This document shows, one piece after another, positions 6,982-15,135 of a stretch of DNA of 25,634 nucleotides. The translations under genes and the position numbers were made by a program. The notes under the pieces are model-generated. The model did not search any database, had not been told where the DNA came from, and saw nothing but the letters and a program-made list of their open reading frames with translations. Position 1 is the first letter of the stretch, and each line of letters opens with the position of its first letter. The stretch comes from JAKZSU01 sp047517485. Lineage in GTDB: Bacteria > Pseudomonadota > Alphaproteobacteria > UBA7887. The stretch covers positions 1-25,634 of the forward strand of contig JAKZSU010000079.1 of NCBI GenBank assembly GCA_047517485.1, in the 5' to 3' direction.

Positions 6982-7842
6982 TTATACCCCGGGGCCGACG
7001 ATCGGCGTGTCGTCGCGACCGCCCCATTCGGTCCATGAGCCGTCGTAGATCGCGACGTCTTCCTTGCCGAGCAGAAAGAGGCCGAGCGCGAGGTTGCACG
7101 CGGTAACGCCCGAGCCGCAGCTGGTGATCACCGGCTTGGTGAGGTCGAGGCCGGCTTCGCGGTAGAGCGCGATCAGTTCGCCGGCCGATTTCAGGGTGCG
7201 GCTGGCTTTATCGTAGAGCTCGAGGAACGGCTGGTTGAGGGCGCCCGGCATGTGGCCGCCGCGCAAGCCTTCGCGCGGTTCTGGCTCGCTGCCGTCGAAA
7301 CGGCCCTTGGCACGCGCGTCCAAGATCTGTTCGCGGCCGCCGTCGGCGGCACGGCGCACCTGGACCAGATCGCGGACCAGAAAGGAGTTCGTGCGGGCGG
7401 TGAAATGGCGCTCGCGGGCGCGTGCCTCGCCGTCCTCGACCGGGTGGCCGTCGGCGACCCATTTGCGCAGGCCGCCGTCGAGCACGGCGACGTCGGCGTG
7501 GCCAAAGACGCGAAACATCCACCACACGCGCGCCGCGCTGCCGAGCCCGGTGGCGTCATAGACGACGATGCGTAAACCGTCGCCGAGGCCGAGTTTGCGG
7601 ACCCGACTGGCGAACTTCTCCGGCGACGGCAACATGTGAGGGAGGTCCGAGTCGGTGTCGGCGATCTCGTCGATGTCGAAGAACACCGCGCCGGGGATAT
7701 GGCGCTCGCTAAACTCGGCGCGCGGATCGCGCTCGAGCTGCGGCATGTGCCACGAGCTGTCGACGACCCGAACGTCGGGTGCGTCGAGATGCTCGGCAAG
7801 CCAACTTGTCGAGACCAGTGCTTCCGGATTGGCGTAGTCCAT
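6982..7842 (-). CDS. sseA: 3-mercaptopyruvate sulfurtransferase, copy 2
   Basis: This 286-residue SseA-type sulfurtransferase has the active loop CGSGVTA with C242. It shares the same two-domain layout and many blocks with the neighbouring copy (HIPGAVFFDIDEIAD, ARVWWMFRVFGH, VLDGGL, VYDGSWxEWG). The two have diverged clearly between domains: this copy has VRDLVQVRRAADGG, the other has VWQDLKANLDSG. They may therefore differ in substrate or acceptor. It follows the AlaX gene by 30 bp and is followed after 4 bp by the first copy. Loss of one copy's function is unlikely, as both keep the catalytic cysteine and the surrounding loop. Confidence 0.92.
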   Translation of the reverse strand: MDYANPEALVSTSWLAEHLDAPDVRVVDSSWHMPQLERDPRAEFSERHIPGAVFFDIDEIADTDSDLPHMLPSPEKFASRVRKLGLGDGLRIVVYDATGLGSAARVWWMFRVFGHADVAVLDGGLRKWVADGHPVEDGEARARERHFTARTNSFLVRDLVQVRRAADGGREQILDARAKGRFDGSEPEPREGLRGGHMPGALNQPFLELYDKASRTLKSAGELIALYREAGLDLTKPVITSCGSGVTACNLALGLFLLGKEDVAIYDGSWTEWGGRDDTPIVGPGV

Positions 7843-7872
7843 GATTTATCCCCAGGGGCGCGGTCGCTGTTT

Positions 7873-8592
7873 TTAGGACGCCTCGTCGAGGCGGATGATG
7901 ACGCGGCGATTGTGGCGGCCCTTATTTTCGATCTTGGCGATGCGCGCGGGGCCGATCTCGCCGGTGCGCGCGACGTGGGTGCCGCCGCAGGCTTGCAGAT
8001 CGACGCCGTCGACCTCGATCAGGCGTACCCGGCCGGCGCCGCGCGGCGGGGCCACCGACATGGTCTTCACCAGGTCGGGCTGGGCGTCGAGCTCGGCATC
8101 GGTGATCCAGCGCGCTGACACGGGCGTGTCGGCCTCAATCAAGCGGTTGAGTGCTTCGGTGAGCGCTTGCTTGTCGAGCGACGTGTCGGGGAGGTCGAAA
8201 TCTAGGCGGCTTTTTTCAACGCCGACCTGGCCGCCGGTGACCGATCCGTCGATCAGCGCCGACAGCAGGTGGAGCGCGGTGTGCATGCGCATTAGCACGT
8301 GGCGGCGTTGCCAATCGATCGCCATGGTCACCGAAGTGCCGACAGCGAGGCTTGGCGCGCCGTCGGCGGGACGGTGAAGTATGTCGTCGGCGCCGTCGCC
8401 CTTGACCGTATCGACGATCTCGACGGTGGTGCCGTCGTCGGCGATCAGCGCGCCGATATCGCCAGGTTGGCCGCCGCCGCGGGGGTAGAAGATGGTGGCA
8501 TCGAGCTGGATGCCTCGGTCATCGACGGCCACCACCGTGGTGGTCGCGCTTTTGCAATAGGCGTCATCGCGGAACAGTGGTTCAGAGGCCAA
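7873..8592 (-). CDS. alaX: alanyl-tRNA editing protein AlaX
   Basis: This 239-residue free-standing editing domain is related to the C-terminal part of alanyl-tRNA synthetase. Zinc-binding HxxxH (H104, H108 in HTALHLL) and CxxxH (C202, H206 in CGGTH) motifs are present, as is the glycine-rich FYPRGGGQPGD loop that marks the longer AlaX-M type. The family hydrolyses Ser-tRNA(Ala), and sometimes Gly-tRNA(Ala), to prevent mistranslation. Its start overlaps the end of the cysteine-synthase-like gene by 11 bp. Placement in a sulfur/cysteine neighbourhood is notable, since serine-derived metabolites are substrates of the upstream enzyme, but a functional link is inference. Confidence 0.92.
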   Translation of the reverse strand: MASEPLFRDDAYCKSATTTVVAVDDRGIQLDATIFYPRGGGQPGDIGALIADDGTTVEIVDTVKGDGADDILHRPADGAPSLAVGTSVTMAIDWQRRHVLMRMHTALHLLSALIDGSVTGGQVGVEKSRLDFDLPDTSLDKQALTEALNRLIEADTPVSARWITDAELDAQPDLVKTMSVAPPRGAGRVRLIEVDGVDLQACGGTHVARTGEIGPARIAKIENKGRHNRRVIIRLDEAS

Positions 8593-9604
8593 GGATCGGC
8601 TCCCGCGCCAGCCAATCGGGTACCGGCAGGTTCTTCGACCGAAGGAATTCCGGATTGAACATCTTGCTCGCGTAGCGGCTGCCCGAGTCAGCGAGGATGG
8701 TGACGATGGTGTGGCCGGGGCCCATCGCTTTCGCCATCTTGATCGCGCCGGCGACGTTGATACCGGTCGAGCCGCCCATCACCAGGCCTTCGTCGATGAT
8801 CAGGTCGAAGACGACAGCCAGCGCTTCGGTGTCGGTGATCTGCTGCGCATCGTCGATCGGCGCGCCCTCGAGATTGGCGGTGATGCGGCCCTGGCCGATG
8901 CCCTCGGTGATCGAGTCGCCCTCGATCACCGGGCCGTCGGGCTTGTACAGGCTGTAGATCGCCGCGCCGAGCGGGTCGGACGCCCAGATCTGAACCTCTC
9001 TATCGCGTTCCTTGAGCGCCATGGCGACCCCGGCCAGCGTCCCGCCGGTGCCCACCGAACAGGTAAAGCCGTCGATTCGGCCACCGGTCTGTTTCCAGAT
9101 CTCCGGCCCGGTGCCTTCGAAGTGGGCTTGCCGGTTGGCGACATTGTCGAACTGGTTGGCCCAGATCGCGCCGGCGGCCTCGTTGGCATTGATCTCGTCG
9201 GCGAGGCGGCCGGAATATTTGACGTAGTTGTTGGGGTCCTTGTAGGGGACCGCCGGGACCAGGCGAAGATCGGCGCCGCACATCCGCAGCATGTCCTTCT
9301 TTTCCTGGCTCTGGGTGTCCGGCATGACGATCACCGAGCGATAGCCGAGCGCGTTGCCGACCAGGGCGAGGCCGATGCCGGTATTGCCCGCCGTGCCCTC
9401 GACGATCACCCCGCCGGGGCGCAGTTGGCCCTTTTCCTCGGCGTCGCGGATGATGAACAGCGCGGCGCGGTCCTTGACCGACTGGCCGGGATTGAGGAAC
9501 TCGCACTTGCCGAGAATCTCGCAGCCGGTCTCGTCCGACGCGCGATTGAGACGCAGCAGCGGCGTATCGCCGATGAGATCGATGAAGTCCTTCTTGAACT
9601 GCAT
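8582..9604 (-). CDS. cysK: cysteine synthase-like PLP enzyme
   Basis: This 340-residue fold-type II PLP enzyme belongs to the cysteine synthase/cystathionine beta-synthase family. The Schiff-base lysine is K44 in NPGQSVKDRAA. The substrate loop reads EGTAGNTGIGLA (about 69-80), and the phosphate-binding GTGGTLAG and the C-terminal ILADSGSRY are present. Most CysK proteins have TSGNTG; the TAGNTG seen here occurs in a subgroup whose exact substrate is less certain, and the chain is about 20-30 residues longer than typical CysK (QFLRSKNLPVPDW-type tail). It probably makes cysteine from O-acetylserine or another activated serine and sulfide. It starts 12 bp after the PedC-like permease gene and overlaps alaX, so it sits mid-operon between transport and sulfur genes. 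Confidence 0.85.
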   Translation of the reverse strand: MQFKKDFIDLIGDTPLLRLNRASDETGCEILGKCEFLNPGQSVKDRAALFIIRDAEEKGQLRPGGVIVEGTAGNTGIGLALVGNALGYRSVIVMPDTQSQEKKDMLRMCGADLRLVPAVPYKDPNNYVKYSGRLADEINANEAAGAIWANQFDNVANRQAHFEGTGPEIWKQTGGRIDGFTCSVGTGGTLAGVAMALKERDREVQIWASDPLGAAIYSLYKPDGPVIEGDSITEGIGQGRITANLEGAPIDDAQQITDTEALAVVFDLIIDEGLVMGGSTGINVAGAIKMAKAMGPGHTIVTILADSGSRYASKMFNPEFLRSKNLPVPDWLAREPILGL

Positions 9605-9616
9605 GTCTCGATCCCT

Positions 9617-10450
9617 CTACGCGGCTTGCGGGCCGCGCTTCATGAAACCGCGTTGCGGATCGTAACCGTAAATCGCGCCGACCAGGAAGGCGACGGTGCA
9701 GCCGCACACCACGAGCGCACCGAGACCATAGAACTGGCCTTCGCTGGCATAGCGCACCAGCTGCACGCCGTAGGTGAACGGATTGGCATTGGCGACCCAA
9801 TAGACCAGGTCAGCGCCGCTCTCCTGGAGTCGCCAGAGCGGAAACAAGGCAGGCGATATGAAGAACATCGGGAAAATCACGAAATTCATCGTGCCCGCGA
9901 AGTTTTCCAGCTGTTTGATGTGCACCGAGAGCAGCAGCCCGAGCGCGCCGAGCATCATGCCGGTCATGATCAGGGCGGGGAGGACGTAGAGCCAGCCCCA
10001 AGGATCGGTAAACGCCACCTTCAGACTGGTGAAATAAGCGAACGGCAGACAGATGAGGAGGAACACATAGGCCTGCACGATCGACAGGAAAGTTCCCGAA
10101 AGCAGTTTCGCGGTCAGCAGATACCAGCGCGGCAGCGGCGCGGTTAGCAGCAGGCGCATAACCCCCATCTCGCGGTCGTAGACCATCGATAGCGAAGATT
10201 GCATGCCGCTGAACAACAGGACCATGCAGGCGAGCCCGGGCAGGATATAATATTCGTAGGGCACGTTGCGTTGCGGATACGGTTCGCCGGCTTCTATGCC
10301 GTATACGCTGCGAAAACCGACGGCGAAGACGAACAACCAAAGTCCCGGTCGCACAAAGGCCGAAAACAAACGGCCCTTCTGTTGCAGGAACTTGGTTACC
10401 TCGCGCCTGCTGAGCGCCGTGACCGCGATGACCGCGTGATTGAGTTGCAT
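9617..10450 (-). CDS. pedC: PedC-like ABC-2 permease of the PQQ/alcohol-associated ABC system
   Basis: This 277-residue ABC-2-type permease has about six membrane segments. An amphipathic start (SRREVTKFLQQKGRLFSAF) leads into LWLFVFAVGF, and a long central hydrophobic block follows MVYDREMGVMRLLLTAPLPRW, the conserved cytoplasmic loop of ABC-2 exporters. It matches the permease of the four-gene ABC module found beside PQQ-dependent alcohol dehydrogenases (PedC family). In Pseudomonas putida the PedA1A2BC system is needed for lanthanide-dependent growth, and LutABEF of Methylorubrum is the comparable system. Its start follows GAGG; the 73-bp gap to the binding-protein gene is the widest break in the run, so a secondary promoter cannot be excluded. 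Confidence 0.85.
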   Translation of the reverse strand: MQLNHAVIAVTALSRREVTKFLQQKGRLFSAFVRPGLWLFVFAVGFRSVYGIEAGEPYPQRNVPYEYYILPGLACMVLLFSGMQSSLSMVYDREMGVMRLLLTAPLPRWYLLTAKLLSGTFLSIVQAYVFLLICLPFAYFTSLKVAFTDPWGWLYVLPALIMTGMMLGALGLLLSVHIKQLENFAGTMNFVIFPMFFISPALFPLWRLQESGADLVYWVANANPFTYGVQLVRYASEGQFYGLGALVVCGCTVAFLVGAIYGYDPQRGFMKRGPQAA

Positions 10451-10523
10451 ACTGTGCCTCGAACTCCCTTGGCCTTTATTCCCCTGGACGGGAGTCGTTA
10501 TTTAGCCCGCCAGTGCCGGCGCG

Positions 10524-11762
10524 TCAAAACTCACAAAGCGAGTCACGATCCTGAACGCCCAGGGTATCGAGGTCGTTGGTGCGGCTCACGAATACTTTGA
10601 GCGGCGCGCGGGCGACCGTCCAATTCTCCCGGGTGAGCAGGATCGGCTGGCGCAGCTGATTGTTCCACGGCCGGAAACTCATGCCCGGACCCTTGCTGCC
10701 GTCAACCTTGAATTTGCCGCCGCGCATAGTGTCGATCAGCGCCGCGACGTCGGTGGTCTTGGTGCGCGCGATCGCATTGCCGATAGTCTTCATCGCCACC
10801 CAGGCCCCCCAATCGCTTTCGCCCATGCGACGGCCGAACTTGCGCTCGAAACGGCCATGGACCTGGGGCGCGCCATGGCGCAAATACGACCAATGCCAGA
10901 CCCTTGGGACCAGTCCGCTTGCGCCGACCACCGGGGCTGGTTCTTGAATTGCGTAGGGCACGCCGAGTGCGAATTCGCCATCCCTGTCGGCTACGAATAC
11001 GACGTCGTAGTCGTCTCCGCCAGAGAGGAAGTCATAGTCGCTGCCAACGCCGCCAGTGAGAAAATTGAGATCGTTCATCTCACGCGCACGAGGATCATTA
11101 CCGAGAACGAAATCGCGAATGGCAATGATTTCGAGACCGAACAAAACCGATGAGCGTTCGAGGGCGGCCACGGTCTCCTTGTCTTGCGGCAGTGGGCCCT
11201 GCAACACCAGCACTTCGTTCCATTTACGCGAGACCAGATACTGCGCCAAGGCGTCGGTCAGCATGGTCCGGCTGGCGGCGGTGTGGAACAGGTGGGGTTG
11301 GCACAATTCGCTGCGCAGTGCATCGCCGGTGGCGGTGGTGTTGAACAAGGCGATGCCATGATCCCGCGTGCCTGCGGCGACTTCGGCGACGACATCGTCC
11401 GGGGCGTCGATCAAGAAATACCGGCTGCCGGTCTCGACCAAGCGCTCGACCGCGGCGATCAGGTCCGCCGATCCAGTGCCGGAGACCCGCTCCATCGCGA
11501 AATTGGTCTTGGTGATGCGTTTCAGGCTTTTGAGTTCTTCGAGACCCAATGCGGCGCCGGAATACGCGCGGCGGTCGGCGATCGCGGTGGCCGAGCGAAT
11601 ATCGACCGGGTGAATGCCCCAATCGTCGTAGCGAATATCGTCAACCAAGTCGAGATAGCCGATGGTCAAGGTCGGCAGCTCGTCCTCAGCGGATGCGATG
11701 CCGGTGCCGAACAGAGCCGCGACGGCGAACGCCCGCAGCGCGGTTCTGAAAATCGCCCGCAC
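10524..11762 (-). CDS. periplasmic binding protein of the PQQ-dependent alcohol dehydrogenase-associated ABC system
   Basis: This 412-residue exported protein has a signal peptide (about 1-25, ending in IASA). The body resembles branched-chain amino-acid-type binding proteins (YFLIDAPDDVVAEVAAGTRDHGIALFNTTATGDALR; QYLVSRKWNEVLVLQGPLPQDKE), the pattern of the family defined by association with PQQ alcohol dehydrogenases. A strongly acidic stretch near residues 242-263 (D242, D244, D250, D251, D253, D259, D261, E263) could take part in metal binding; that is inference. Only two cysteines are visible (C154 and C410) and could form a disulfide. Translation starts at GTG, overlapping the stop of the beta-propeller gene by one base (TAGTG), so the two are coupled. 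Confidence 0.88.
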   Translation of the reverse strand: MRAIFRTALRAFAVAALFGTGIASAEDELPTLTIGYLDLVDDIRYDDWGIHPVDIRSATAIADRRAYSGAALGLEELKSLKRITKTNFAMERVSGTGSADLIAAVERLVETGSRYFLIDAPDDVVAEVAAGTRDHGIALFNTTATGDALRSELCQPHLFHTAASRTMLTDALAQYLVSRKWNEVLVLQGPLPQDKETVAALERSSVLFGLEIIAIRDFVLGNDPRAREMNDLNFLTGGVGSDYDFLSGGDDYDVVFVADRDGEFALGVPYAIQEPAPVVGASGLVPRVWHWSYLRHGAPQVHGRFERKFGRRMGESDWGAWVAMKTIGNAIARTKTTDVAALIDTMRGGKFKVDGSKGPGMSFRPWNNQLRQPILLTRENWTVARAPLKVFVSRTNDLDTLGVQDRDSLCEF

Positions 11763-12751
11763 TAGTCGTCGATTCGGACGGTGTGTGGTGTACGGCCGAC
11801 GGCGACGGAATTGATCGCGATGTTCTTGGCGGTATCGATGATGCTGATGTCGTCGCTCGCGCCATTGGTGACGATCAACAGTTTCTCATCGGCGGTCAGC
11901 GCGGCGCCCCACACCCGGTCGCCGGCGAGGATATAATCGGTGACTTCGCGACTGGCGACATCGACGACCGCGACATGGCGGGCGCGGCCGAGGGTGATAT
12001 AGGCGGTCTTGCCGTCGGCGGTCATCGCGAAATCGACCGGATTGATGTCTTCGTCGCGCATGCCGGGCTTTTCGAAATGGATTTCCTCGAGCAGCTCGAA
12101 GGTTTGGGCGTCGAGAATGCTGACGGTGGCGCCGAGTTCGTTGGTGACCCAATATTCCTTGTCGTCGGGGGTAACGAAGCCGCGGCGTGGGCGATTTCCG
12201 ACCAAGACCTCGGCGATGATCTCGCCCTTCCACGGATCGATCACGAATATCGTGTTGGTGACCTCGGAGGTGACGAACACCACCTTGCCGTCGTGACGGA
12301 AGCTTACGCCTTCGGGCTCGATCCCCACCTCCTCGACTACGCGCACCTGCTTGCCGGTGGCGATATCGGTGATGGTGACTTGGTTGTCGTCCTCGTTGGC
12401 GGCGACGATGATGCGGCCCGAGGGGTCGAGGTTGAATATCTCGGGATCCTCGCCGGCCTCGATGGTGCCGACGACGCTGAGCGAGGCGATATCGATGACA
12501 TCGATGCGATCGTCACCGCTGACCGCGACCAGCAGCTGGCTTTTGTCGATCGACCACCGCATGTCGCGCGGTCGCTGGCCGGTGGGAATCGTCTTGACGA
12601 TCTCAAAACTCTGTCCGTCGATCACCGAGACGGTATTATCCATCTCGTTGCTGACAAATATGTACCCGGTGCCCGCGGCATCGGCGCCGGCGGCTATCAT
12701 TAGGGCCGCCGCAACGGCGGCGGCGGCGATTTTCAATTGCTTGCTAATCAT
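11762..12751 (-). CDS. PQQ-associated YVTN-type beta-propeller protein
   Basis: This 329-residue exported protein has a signal peptide (1-26) followed by seven repeats of about 40 residues. Each repeat contains a strand like YIFVSNEMDNTVSVID, LLVAVSGDDRIDVID, IIVAANEDDNQVTITD, VVFVTSEVTNTIFVID, YWVTNELGATVSILD, AYITLGRARHVAVVD or LLIVTNGASDDISIID. This predicts a complete seven-bladed propeller and fits the PQQ-dependent-catabolism-associated beta-propeller family. Its place between the ATPase and the binding protein of the ABC module is the standard arrangement. Its role in the periplasm is not established; it may help deliver ligand or cofactor. It begins 34 bp after the ATPase gene and is coupled to the binding-protein gene. 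Confidence 0.9.
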   Translation of the reverse strand: MISKQLKIAAAAVAAALMIAAGADAAGTGYIFVSNEMDNTVSVIDGQSFEIVKTIPTGQRPRDMRWSIDKSQLLVAVSGDDRIDVIDIASLSVVGTIEAGEDPEIFNLDPSGRIIVAANEDDNQVTITDIATGKQVRVVEEVGIEPEGVSFRHDGKVVFVTSEVTNTIFVIDPWKGEIIAEVLVGNRPRRGFVTPDDKEYWVTNELGATVSILDAQTFELLEEIHFEKPGMRDEDINPVDFAMTADGKTAYITLGRARHVAVVDVASREVTDYILAGDRVWGAALTADEKLLIVTNGASDDISIIDTAKNIAINSVAVGRTPHTVRIDD

Positions 12752-12785
12752 TTTTTCATTCTGTCTCGCGTCTATTGCGGCGTAT

Positions 12786-13550
12786 TTATTTCGCTTTATC
12801 GGAGCTGGTCATCGAAACGAAAGCATCGTGCAGATCCGCCGCCCCGGTTTCCGCGATCAGTTCGGCTGGGCTGCCGCTGGCCAGGACGTGGCCCTGGTGA
12901 AGCACGATGACGCGATCCGATTGCTCGGCCTCGTCGACCAGATGGGTCGCCCAAAGAATCGCCATGTTGCGTTCGTCGCGCAGCTCAAGCACGTAGGATA
13001 GAAGGTCACGACGGCTCGACGGGTCAAGGCCGACGGTGGGTTCGTCCATCAGCAACACGCGCGGGCGATGAATAAGCGCCCGCGCCAGTTCGACGCGTCG
13101 GCGTTGGCCGCCGGACAGCGCGCGCGCAATGTCTTTCGCGCGATCCGAGAGTTTGAGCTGGGCGAGGCCATGGTCGATACGTTGTTTGGCGTCGCTGCCG
13201 CCGATGCCGTGCAAGTTGGCATGAAAGCGGAGGTTCTCGGCGACCGAGAGATCGAGATCGAGGGTCGGTTGCTGAAACACCACGCCGATACCGGCCAGCG
13301 CCGGAACCGCGTTGTGGCGGATGTCGTGGCCATCGACCTTGATCGCGCCGCTGTCGGCAACGAAAAGACCGGTCAACAGTTGGAACAGGGTGGTCTTGCC
13401 GGCGCCATTGGGGCCGAGCAGGGCAACGAATTCGCCCCCGGCAATCGATATATCGACACCATCGAGGGCCTTGCGCGGGCCATAGCTCTTGACCACGTCG
13501 CGTAACTCGAGCACCCCTTCGGTTGTTGTCTCAATGGTCTTCTCGTTCAC
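12786..13550 (-). CDS. ATP-binding subunit of the PQQ/alcohol-associated ABC system
   Basis: This 254-residue ABC ATPase has Walker A GPNGAGKTT (46-54), the signature LSGGQRRR (145-152), Walker B VLLMDEP (165-171) and the H-loop ATH. It has the compact shape of ATPases that pair with ABC-2 permeases and closely fits the subunit of the PQQ alcohol dehydrogenase-associated system. With the beta-propeller, binding protein and PedC permease downstream it completes the four-gene module. An ABC-2-type exporter fold combined with a periplasmic binding protein is unusual, and direction of transport cannot be decided from sequence. Its ATG overlaps the end of the NitT/TauT ATPase gene by 4 bp, so both transporters are translated from the same message. 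Confidence 0.9.
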   Translation of the reverse strand: MNEKTIETTTEGVLELRDVVKSYGPRKALDGVDISIAGGEFVALLGPNGAGKTTLFQLLTGLFVADSGAIKVDGHDIRHNAVPALAGIGVVFQQPTLDLDLSVAENLRFHANLHGIGGSDAKQRIDHGLAQLKLSDRAKDIARALSGGQRRRVELARALIHRPRVLLMDEPTVGLDPSSRRDLLSYVLELRDERNMAILWATHLVDEAEQSDRVIVLHQGHVLASGSPAELIAETGAADLHDAFVSMTSSDKAK

Positions 13551-14368
13551 GTAATGCCCCCGGTTGTTCCGCGTTCGTCGGCGGTGTCCGTGCCGGCGTC
13601 CTGGATTTCATCGATCAAGCCATGGAGAAGCGATTCATGGCGGGTCAAAAGATCTCGGCGAAAGGTCTCGAGCTCGTCCGATTCATTTTCGCGGGGACGG
13701 GACAGCGGCACCGGCACGTCCAGGATCACCCGCGACGGACCGCGCGACAGGAACAGGATGCGGTCGGCGAGGTAGATCGCCTCGCGCAGGTCATGGGTGA
13801 CGAACAGGACCGTCGTCGGCCGCGCCGCCCAGAGATCGAGCAGGATGCCGCGCAGGCGGTTGCCCACCGGCACATCGAGCGACACGAAGGGCTCGTCGAG
13901 CAATAGCAAATCGGGCTCGGTGACGAAGGCGCGCGCGAGGGCGACACGGCGTTGCATGCCGCCGGACAAGCGGTTGGGAAATTCATCGAGCGCGTCGCCG
14001 AGTTCCATTTGGCCGAGCAGGTTCTCGACCCGCCCGTCCGCCGCGCCGCCGTCTTTGAGAACGATGCCGACGTTCTCGCGCACACTCGCCCACGGCAGCA
14101 GGCGCGGCGTCTGGAACATGTAGCTGATACGCGTGTCCGCGATGCCGGTGCCGTCGCTGAACCCGACGCTTGCGTCGGCGTCGCGGTCGAGTTGGCCGAC
14201 GATATTGAGCATCGTCGTCTTGCCGCAGCCGGACGGACCGACGATGCACACGAACTGGCCCTTCGGGGCGTCGAACGCCAAGTCCTCGATCGCCAGGCGG
14301 TCGCCGTGACCCGAGCCGGTCGGATAGGCCTTGCGATCGATGCGGATCTGCAGTTCGGTCGTGGTCAT
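13547..14368 (-). CDS. NitT/TauT-type ABC transporter ATP-binding protein
   Basis: This 273-residue importer ATPase of the SsuB/TauB/NrtD type has Walker A GPSGCGKTT, the Q-loop in SYMFQTPRLLPWASVRENV, the signature LSGGMQRRVALARA, Walker B LLLLDEPF and the H-loop VTHD. The ATG at 14368 was chosen because it overlaps the permease stop as ATGA; an in-frame GTG 9 bp upstream is possible. Genes are ordered binding protein, permease, ATPase, the usual order for this family. Residues after about 235 form an acidic, probably flexible tail. The ligand is unknown; family members import nitrate, taurine, alkanesulfonates or thiamine precursors. Confidence 0.9.
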   Translation of the reverse strand: MTTTELQIRIDRKAYPTGSGHGDRLAIEDLAFDAPKGQFVCIVGPSGCGKTTMLNIVGQLDRDADASVGFSDGTGIADTRISYMFQTPRLLPWASVRENVGIVLKDGGAADGRVENLLGQMELGDALDEFPNRLSGGMQRRVALARAFVTEPDLLLLDEPFVSLDVPVGNRLRGILLDLWAARPTTVLFVTHDLREAIYLADRILFLSRGPSRVILDVPVPLSRPRENESDELETFRRDLLTRHESLLHGLIDEIQDAGTDTADERGTTGGIT

Positions 14369-15135
14369 TTGCGCCACCGCGTCATCCGCCGCTCCAGCGG
14401 CTCGACAAGGCCAATTTCGACCAACAACATGACCGCGACAAAAGCCAGCGTATAGGCAAGAAGTCCAGCAATATCAAATTGTTGAAACATTGTATTAAGC
14501 TGAAACCCGACGCCGTTGCTGCGCCCGAGCAATTCGACCACCAAGACGATCTTCCAGATCAGCGCGATCCCCGATCGGCCGGCGACCATCAGGTAGGGGT
14601 AGAGCTGGGGCAGGAAGAAGCGGAGGAACTTGCGGCGCGGATCGACGCGGAATATCTGCGCCACTTCGAGCAGCTCGCGATCGATCGCGCGCGCGCCTTC
14701 GCGCACGGTGACGATGACGTTGGGGATTTTGTTGAGCGCGACCGCGGTGATCGCCGCGACCTCGGTCAGACCGAACCAGACGTAGCAAAGAATGATCGTC
14801 ACCAGCGCCGGGATATTGAGGAACAGGATCAGCCAGCCGTCGAGCATGCCGTCGACCGAGCGCCTGACGCCCATGACGATGCCGACCGCGGTGCCGATCA
14901 CCATCGCCAGGATGAACGCGGCGAGAACCCGCAACAGGGTGATGCCGAGATCGCTCAACAAATCGCCGTAAATCAGATTGTCGTAGAAAGAGAGCGCCAC
15001 TTCCCAGGGTTCGGGTAGGCCGCGCGATTGCGCCGTGACCGCGGCGATTTCCCAGATCACCACCAACAACAGCAAGGACAGCACGCGCATCCACGCGTGC
15101 CCCATGCCGTTGATCGAGGTGATCAGGCGGTTCAT
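14365..15135 (-). CDS. NitT/TauT-type ABC transporter permease
   Basis: This 256-residue inner-membrane permease has about six membrane helices, starting with VLSLLLLVVIWEIAAV. The cytoplasmic EAA-type coupling loop lies around residues 145-180 (REGARAIDRELLEVAQIF, then PQLYPYLMVAGRSGIALIW), which contacts the ATPase. Family proteins form homodimers that import nitrate, sulfonates or pyrimidine-type compounds. The start overlaps the binding-protein stop (ATGA at 15132-15135), and the end overlaps the ATPase start in the same way. Longer in-frame extensions upstream run antisense-like through the binding-protein gene in a different frame and are not real. Confidence 0.9.
   Translation of the reverse strand: MNRLITSINGMGHAWMRVLSLLLLVVIWEIAAVTAQSRGLPEPWEVALSFYDNLIYGDLLSDLGITLLRVLAAFILAMVIGTAVGIVMGVRRSVDGMLDGWLILFLNIPALVTIILCYVWFGLTEVAAITAVALNKIPNVIVTVREGARAIDRELLEVAQIFRVDPRRKFLRFFLPQLYPYLMVAGRSGIALIWKIVLVVELLGRSNGVGFQLNTMFQQFDIAGLLAYTLAFVAVMLLVEIGLVEPLERRMTRWRK

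Noticed and set aside
8711..10147. 478-codon plus-strand open frame across cysK and pedC
   Set aside because: It spans two well-identified minus-strand genes and their junction, with arginine- and histidine-rich, motif-free translation.
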